A stretch of DNA of 60,377 nt, taken from positions 1 to 60,377 of the forward strand of contig JAUIDY010000022.1 of the NCBI GenBank assembly GCA_030428385.1, written 5' to 3'. Of the stretch, positions 56,442 to 60,377 are shown piece by piece; position 1 is the stretch's first letter, and the number at the start of each line of letters is the position of its first letter. The stretch comes from Rhodothermia bacterium. GTDB taxonomy: Bacteria > Bacteroidota > Rhodothermia > Rhodothermales > JAAAOL01. The notes under the pieces are model-generated. The model was not told the DNA's origin. It was given only the letters and a program-made list of their open reading frames with translations, and made no database searches. Both the position numbers and the translations under genes were made by a program.

Positions 56442-56608
56442 GTTCTTTTGGCTTGATCCAAAAGAACCAAAAGATCAAGGCTGCACCAAAATCGGCTGAC
56501 GCTGCGCTGCGGGAGCGGCACAACTTCAAACTCGCTACGCTCAGACAGGAAGTTGCGCTTATCGCTCCCTTCGCTCCGCGTCCGAGACGCCGATTTTGCT
56601 AAGGCCAA
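56442..56608. repeat. 167-nt structured dispersed repeat, copy 2
   Basis: It has the same length and orientation as 10427-10593. Stems are GTTCTTTTGG/CCAAAAGAAC (56442-56451 with 56458-56467, loop CTTGAT), the terminal CAAAATCGGC/GCCGATTTTG pair, and an inner CAACTTC/GAAGTTG (56521-56527 with 56549-56555) extended by GGGAGCG/CGCTCCC (56511-56517 with 56563-56569). Where it differs from copy 1 within stems, both strands change together. It starts about 34 bp past the stop of the beta-propeller lipoprotein gene. Confidence 0.85.
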
Positions 56609-56641
56609 ATAAGGTATTTTTTAGGGCTTCGTGGTCTTGCG

Positions 56642-57751
56642 TTACTGCAACACAATATGCGCGGGCGAGATGCCCACGGTGAAACGCCCGGTTTGCTGCC
56701 CGGCGTCGTCGAGCACCACCACGGCACCCGCCGCCGTGAAGTCCGGCCCGCCGCCATCGCCGACAGGCATCCGCGCCACGTACAGATCGCCGCGTCCGGC
56801 GTCGTAGGCCAGGGCGGCGAGGCCGACGAGGTCGGCGGCAGGTGGCACGGCGATGGTTTCGGCAAGGGTGTTGGTGCGCGTGTCGAACCGGAAGATTTCG
56901 TCGGTGCCGCTGCTGAGGACGAGCAGCGTCTCGTCGGCGTAGTAGCCCATTTGCGTGCCGTTCACCGAGCCGACGCCGTTGGGCAGCGTGACGCGGGTGG
57001 TGATGGTCTCGGCGTCGGGGTTGAGGAAGAGCACCTGCCCGTTTGTTGCCGTACCCGTCCACGACGCCTGTCCGCCGCACACCACGATGACTTCGTCGTT
57101 GTCATCCACGAACAACTCATCCGGTCCTTCGCAGCCCAGGTCAATCGTGTTGGTGACTTCGTCCGTCGCTGTGTCGATGACCGTCATTGTGGTGCTGCGT
57201 CCGCCCGAGCCAACGTTGGCGACGAACACCTTGCCGTCGGCCACTGCCAGCCCTTCGGGTTGGCGTCCGGCGTCCAGCGTTTTGGTGATGGTGTTCGTGT
57301 TGAGGTTCACCACAGCGACGGAGCCCGGCGTCGGGTTGAAGTTTTCGTCGAAGGGGCCATAGAGCGTCACGTACGCCTTGTTGTTGTCGGCAAAGGCAAT
57401 GGCACGAGGTGGTTGGGTGAAGCTGATTTGCCCGGCAGCAGCGAGGTTGTTTTCGTTGAACATGGTGATGCGCCCGCCACCATCGGAGATGGTGTTGTCG
57501 ACCACATACAGCAGGCCCCGGTTCAATGCGAGGCTGTTCACAAAGGCGACTTCAAGATCGACGGGGCTGGCGGTGCCCGTGGCGGGGTCGAACACGGTCA
57601 CCGAGCCGTCCTGGTCGGCAAAGTTACCGCTGTTGCCCACAATCACGCCGGTCGCGGGCGTCGGGCCGTCATCGTTGTCGCCGCCAAAGAGGTCACAGCC
57701 TGCGACACCCAGGGCGAGGAATGCGCAGAGGAAGAAACGGAGGGGTTTCAT
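56642..57751 (-). CDS. Beta-propeller lipoprotein, BtuG-like candidate
   Basis: From the ATG at 57751 the product has 369 residues. It has a lipoprotein signal (LRFFLCAFLALGVAGC) and a Gly/Asp-rich tether (DLFGGDNDDGP). About seven YncE/YVTN-type blades follow, such as GSVTVFDPATGTASPVDL, KVFVANVGSGGRSTTMTVID and EIFRFDTRTNTLAETI. In Bacteroides, BtuG is a surface beta-propeller lipoprotein that binds B12 tightly and sits on BtuB. Here the gene lies 19 bp after a BtuB-like receptor controlled by a cobalamin riboswitch, so the same role is likely. Binding residues cannot be verified by eye, so the symbol is withheld. Confidence 0.87.
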   Translation of the reverse strand: MKPLRFFLCAFLALGVAGCDLFGGDNDDGPTPATGVIVGNSGNFADQDGSVTVFDPATGTASPVDLEVAFVNSLALNRGLLYVVDNTISDGGGRITMFNENNLAAAGQISFTQPPRAIAFADNNKAYVTLYGPFDENFNPTPGSVAVVNLNTNTITKTLDAGRQPEGLAVADGKVFVANVGSGGRSTTMTVIDTATDEVTNTIDLGCEGPDELFVDDNDEVIVVCGGQASWTGTATNGQVLFLNPDAETITTRVTLPNGVGSVNGTQMGYYADETLLVLSSGTDEIFRFDTRTNTLAETIAVPPAADLVGLAALAYDAGRGDLYVARMPVGDGGGPDFTAAGAVVVLDDAGQQTGRFTVGISPAHIVLQ

Positions 57752-57770
57752 GGAAGGTGAGGGATAAGGG

Positions 57771-59699
57771 TTAGGGATGAAAGTCGAGGGTGAGCCGCAG
57801 GTGCCCGTGGCGCGGGGGCATGGGATAGAGTCGGATGATGGTGTAGTCTGCATCGAAGAGGTTTTGCAGGCCGAGGGCGAGCGTGGCGCTGGTCGTGCCG
57901 AGGGAGTACTGGAGTCGAAGCTGGGCGTCGAACACCTGATACGGATCGAGCCACGTCGATTCGTCGGAGGCCAGGAAACGGCGGCTCACGAAGCGCCCGG
58001 ATAGATCGAGCCGCACGGTGCGCCCGCCGATGCTGGCGTAGAGCTTGAGCTGCTCGCGGGGGACGTAGCGCAGTTGTTTTTTGTAAGAGGCTGCGTTGGC
58101 ATTGCCCCGGTTCTTGGCGTCGGTGACGGTATAAAACAGCCCGCCTTCCAGCCGTGCAGGGCGCAGGTTGGTCGTGGCTTGCACCGAAACCTCAATCCCG
58201 CGCGAGACGACGCGGGCGACGTTGTCGGGCCGCCAGATTTGTACGCCGGGGCTGACAGCACTGGGGTGCCACACGATCTGGTCGTTGTTGCGCAGCGCGA
58301 AGGCCGTCACTTCGGCGTCGAGGGACCGGTGCTGGAGGTGGATGCCAAGGTCGCCGCTCCATCCGCGTTCGGGCGTGAGGGCGGGGTTGCCGCCGGGCTG
58401 GCTGAAGCGCTCGGCGAAGGTCGGGGCGCGGAAGGCGCGTCCGCCGCTGGCTTTGAGACGCAGCGCGTCCCACGTGAAAGGCTGCACGACAAGCCCAAGG
58501 CGTGGGCTGAGGGCCGTAAACGTGGCGGCTTCGCTATGCTGCACATCAAGGCGGAGCGCCGGATTGAGTTGCCAGCGCCCGCGCGTCCCCGTAAGTGCGG
58601 TGAATACGCCGAGCCGCTGCTGCTGGAAACCATCTTCCACATCGGTGTGGTCGTAGCCAGCCTCAGCCCCGGCGGTGAGGAGCCACGCGTTGCCGAGGAG
58701 CACATCGGTGTAGGTGTCCAGCGTCAGCGTATGCGTTTGGGTGGTGTTGTCGGCAGAGGCGGTCGGGTTGACGAAGCGGGTGGTGGTGCGGTGGGCGGCT
58801 AGCGTGCTGTGCCACGCGGTATGGTGGATTTGCTGGTGATGGGTAAGCCAGAGGCGTGTCTGGTCGTCCCATTGCCGCGCGCCGCCGGGTGGTGCATTGC
58901 CCGGCCCCGGCAGTCCGCGCTCGGTGTCGCTGTGCCACACGGCGAGGCTGATGGTCTGTGCCTCGCTCTCATGCCCGATCCGCCCATACAGCGACGTGGC
59001 CGACTGATCGGCACCTTCGCGGGCGACTTCGGCTACGGGCACCAGCGCCGTGTTGAGGTACGAAAAGTCACCCTGCCGTTGGCGTGTCTCTGCCGCCGCT
59101 ATCGCCGACCATGATCCGCGCTGCCCAGAAAGCGTCGCGCCCAATTCTTTCGTTCCAAACGCCCCCATGCCTCCCGAAACACGCACCTGTGGCGTCTCCG
59201 ATGCTTGAATCGTGCGAAGCCGCACCGTCCCGCCAAGACTTCCGGTGCCGTAGCGTGCCGCCCCCGCGCCATGTACCACTTCCACCGAGGCGAGCAAACT
59301 CGTGGGAATTAGCGAGAGGTCGAGTTGCCCCGACTGCGGATCAGAAAGACGGACGCCATCGAGGAGGAAAAGCGTCTGGCTGGCGTTGGTGCCCCGCAGC
59401 GAAACGGTGGCAAGGCCGCCCGCGCCGTACTGCTTGATGAACAGGCCGCTCCGTGCTTCGAGCAGAGTCGCTGTGGTGCGGGCGCCGGTGGCTTCCAGTG
59501 CATCAGCGTCGAGGGTGAGGACGCGGCTGCCTTCGAGTGTGGGGTCGGCAGGGCGTGTCTCTTCCACGCGGATTTCGGGCAGGACGACGGTGGTGTCGGG
59601 CGGGGTTTGGGCACGCACGCACACCGGGCTGCTGGCAAGGCAGGCCGCAACAAGCAAGGCGCAACGCGCATGGCGGATGAGGGAGTCCGTAAAAAGCAA
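57771..59699 (-). CDS. btuB: TonB-dependent receptor, BtuB-like (cobalamin)
   Basis: This 642-residue outer-membrane receptor has a signal peptide (MLFTDSLIRHARCALLVAAC...), a probable TonB box near TTVVLPEIRVEE, and a plug domain (about 55-165; LRGTNASQTLFLLDGVRLSD, GAGAARYGTGSLGGTVRLRT). A 22-strand barrel runs to the C-terminus (HGHLRLTLDFHP). A cobalamin riboswitch upstream identifies the ligand as B12 or a related corrinoid. No in-frame ATG precedes the signal, and an in-frame TGA lies six codons upstream, so TTG at 59699 must be the start unless a frameshift is present. That TTG lies inside the T-tract of a predicted terminator. No BtuCDF genes are in the window. Confidence 0.93.
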   Translation of the reverse strand: MLFTDSLIRHARCALLVAACLASSPVCVRAQTPPDTTVVLPEIRVEETRPADPTLEGSRVLTLDADALEATGARTTATLLEARSGLFIKQYGAGGLATVSLRGTNASQTLFLLDGVRLSDPQSGQLDLSLIPTSLLASVEVVHGAGAARYGTGSLGGTVRLRTIQASETPQVRVSGGMGAFGTKELGATLSGQRGSWSAIAAAETRQRQGDFSYLNTALVPVAEVAREGADQSATSLYGRIGHESEAQTISLAVWHSDTERGLPGPGNAPPGGARQWDDQTRLWLTHHQQIHHTAWHSTLAAHRTTTRFVNPTASADNTTQTHTLTLDTYTDVLLGNAWLLTAGAEAGYDHTDVEDGFQQQRLGVFTALTGTRGRWQLNPALRLDVQHSEAATFTALSPRLGLVVQPFTWDALRLKASGGRAFRAPTFAERFSQPGGNPALTPERGWSGDLGIHLQHRSLDAEVTAFALRNNDQIVWHPSAVSPGVQIWRPDNVARVVSRGIEVSVQATTNLRPARLEGGLFYTVTDAKNRGNANAASYKKQLRYVPREQLKLYASIGGRTVRLDLSGRFVSRRFLASDESTWLDPYQVFDAQLRLQYSLGTTSATLALGLQNLFDADYTIIRLYPMPPRHGHLRLTLDFHP

Positions 59700-59738
59700 A
59701 AAGCCCCAACCTCAATGCGAGGTTCGGGCAAGCGGGGC
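59691..59738 (-). terminator. Predicted riboswitch terminator overlapping the receptor start codon
   Basis: On the minus strand GCCCC (59734-59738) pairs with GGGGC (59703-59707), enclosing AACCTC-GCATT-GAGGTT. It is followed by TTTTTGCTTTTT (59691-59702). The receptor's TTG start (59697-59699) is inside this T-tract. Ligand-bound riboswitch RNA would be expected to favour the hairpin. Confidence 0.65.
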
Positions 59739-59831
59739 GGGTTGGGAAGGAGCCACACAAAAAGACGCGGGGCACAACCTGCCGTACGATGCGCCGCGAA
59801 CCTCAGGGTCCCGAAGGTTATTGGCAAAGAC

Positions 59832-60036
59832 GCACGCAGGCAGGTCTCCTGGCTCGCTGCCATGGGGCCTTCCACTCCCGAACCCGCCTTCCCACGCCGG
59901 GGCGCAGTGACGGTTCGTTCCTTGTGGAGGACCAGAAGCAGCTTACAGTTGCGGGTACAGCCCCCGCTTTTCCGCATGTTGGGTACGATGCGGAGCACGG
60001 GGTTCCCTTTTCATCCCACCCGGAAACTTCCGGGCA
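59832..60036 (-). ncRNA. Cobalamin riboswitch (adenosylcobalamin-type)
   Basis: Read on the minus strand, the conserved blocks appear in the right order: GGGATGAAAAGGGAACC (60001-60017), GCTGTACCCGC overlapping CCCGCAACTGTAAGC (59941-59961), the B12 box GTCACTGCGCC (59901-59911), GGGAAGGCGGG (59883-59893) and AGCCAGGAGACCTGCCTG (59837-59854). A CCCGGAA/TTCCGGG hairpin stands at the 5' side. Binding of cobalamin should reduce expression of the receptor and the following lipoprotein. Between the aptamer and the gene lies about 130 nt containing a CGCGG/CCGCG stem followed by TCTTTTT and the terminator at 59691-59738, consistent with transcriptional control. Confidence 0.93.
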
Positions 60037-60377
60037 TGGAACCATGCGGCGTATGCGAAAGAGCGAGCCATCAAGATCGACGGTGGGTGTCGGAAAGACA
60101 AATGAAGATTTTGACCAAGGAGGAGTGCATTGCTCCGCGTTGGAGGTGTTTGGTCTTTTTTGCTGTTGTTGCACTTCCTTCAGGCCTCGCCGAGGCAACG
60201 GCTTTTGCCAAAGGATATGTTTGTTCTTTCAGGGACGAAAGAACCAAAGTCCTGCCGCCTCCGAAACGCACGAACCCCGATCCAACCCTACCTACGCCGT
60301 ACCCAACGGGCACAAAGTGAAAGGCACTTCCCAAACGCCCCAGTGATGCCCATTGGCTAAACGCACCGGGGTTCCAC
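60037..60377. other. Right-end region without a recognised gene
   Basis: No frame here looks protein-coding. A hairpin GTTCTTTC/GAAAGAAC with loop AGGGAC (about 60220-60241) resembles the first stem of the 167-nt repeat. The promoter of the riboswitch transcript should lie in the left part of this region but was not identified. Confidence 0.5.

Noticed and set aside
60310-60377. Second cobalamin riboswitch running off the right edge
   Set aside because: On the minus strand GGAACCCCGGTGC and CACTG...GGGAAG resemble parts of the aptamer, but the CCCGCAACTGT block and the AGCCAGGAGACCTGCC block are missing between and after them. Sequence beyond the edge would be needed.

Overview
The window is GC-rich DNA (roughly 60% by eye) that most resembles a Bacteroidota/Rhodothermota-type bacterium. 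Three secreted proteins end in type IX secretion (T9SS) type A sorting domains (PNPF...GLPSGxY). FtsX/MacB permeases of about 800 residues ending in DPVKSLRYE, VCBS/UnbV repeats, a DUF5777 barrel and an ECF sigma factor beside a kinase-TPR protein fit the same group. No rRNA, tRNA, CRISPR array, integrase or transposase gene was seen. The species assignment is inference.

Layout. 1-16196: an ABC export system on the minus strand, reading adaptor (HlyD/MacA-like), ATPase, then five tandem permease paralogues, the last cut by the window edge. It is divergent from an NtrC-type sigma-54 activator and its histidine kinase, and a good sigma-54 promoter lies in front of the adaptor. 16266-27216: a mixed block with a hydrolase, a small membrane protein, an MmyB-like XRE regulator, a sorbosone-dehydrogenase-like lipoprotein, hemolysin III, two GT4 glycosyltransferases, and a Ser/Thr kinase-TPR protein with its ECF sigma factor. 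27375-31821: a T9SS cargo protein, then a lower-GC cassette (OmpA-like protein without signal peptide, two tiny ORFs, and a peptidoglycan-binding-like/C39-like cysteine peptidase) and a secreted protein.

32206-38154: a GNAT acetyltransferase, a two-TM protein with a pYEATS-like domain, umuDC (with a UmuD whose catalytic lysine is arginine), a DASS symporter and a DUF58 protein. 38242-46411: a 27-unit leucine-rich-like repeat surface protein, pyrR-pyrB, a Tat-exported Gfo/Idh/MocA oxidoreductase, a VOC protein and an FGE/SUMF1-domain protein. 46664-52092: a LytS/LytTR two-component pair, an NTF2/lumazine-binding-like protein, and an envelope set (DUF5777 barrel, two YceI proteins, a CX4CH haem-motif lipoprotein).

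52599-60377: a QueD-like protein lacking the usual catalytic Cys, a VCBS/UnbV T9SS protein, a radical SAM protein, a BFD-like 2Fe-2S protein, and a cobalamin locus. The locus consists of a cobalamin riboswitch, a BtuB-like TonB-dependent receptor, and a beta-propeller lipoprotein placed like BtuG of Bacteroides. The putative riboswitch terminator overlaps the receptor's TTG start codon.

The intergenic DNA carries several families of dispersed, often palindromic repeats. One is a 167-nt element present twice with compensating base changes in its hairpins. Another is a heptanucleotide-based leader, identical over 42 nt, that abuts the start codons of two unrelated genes.
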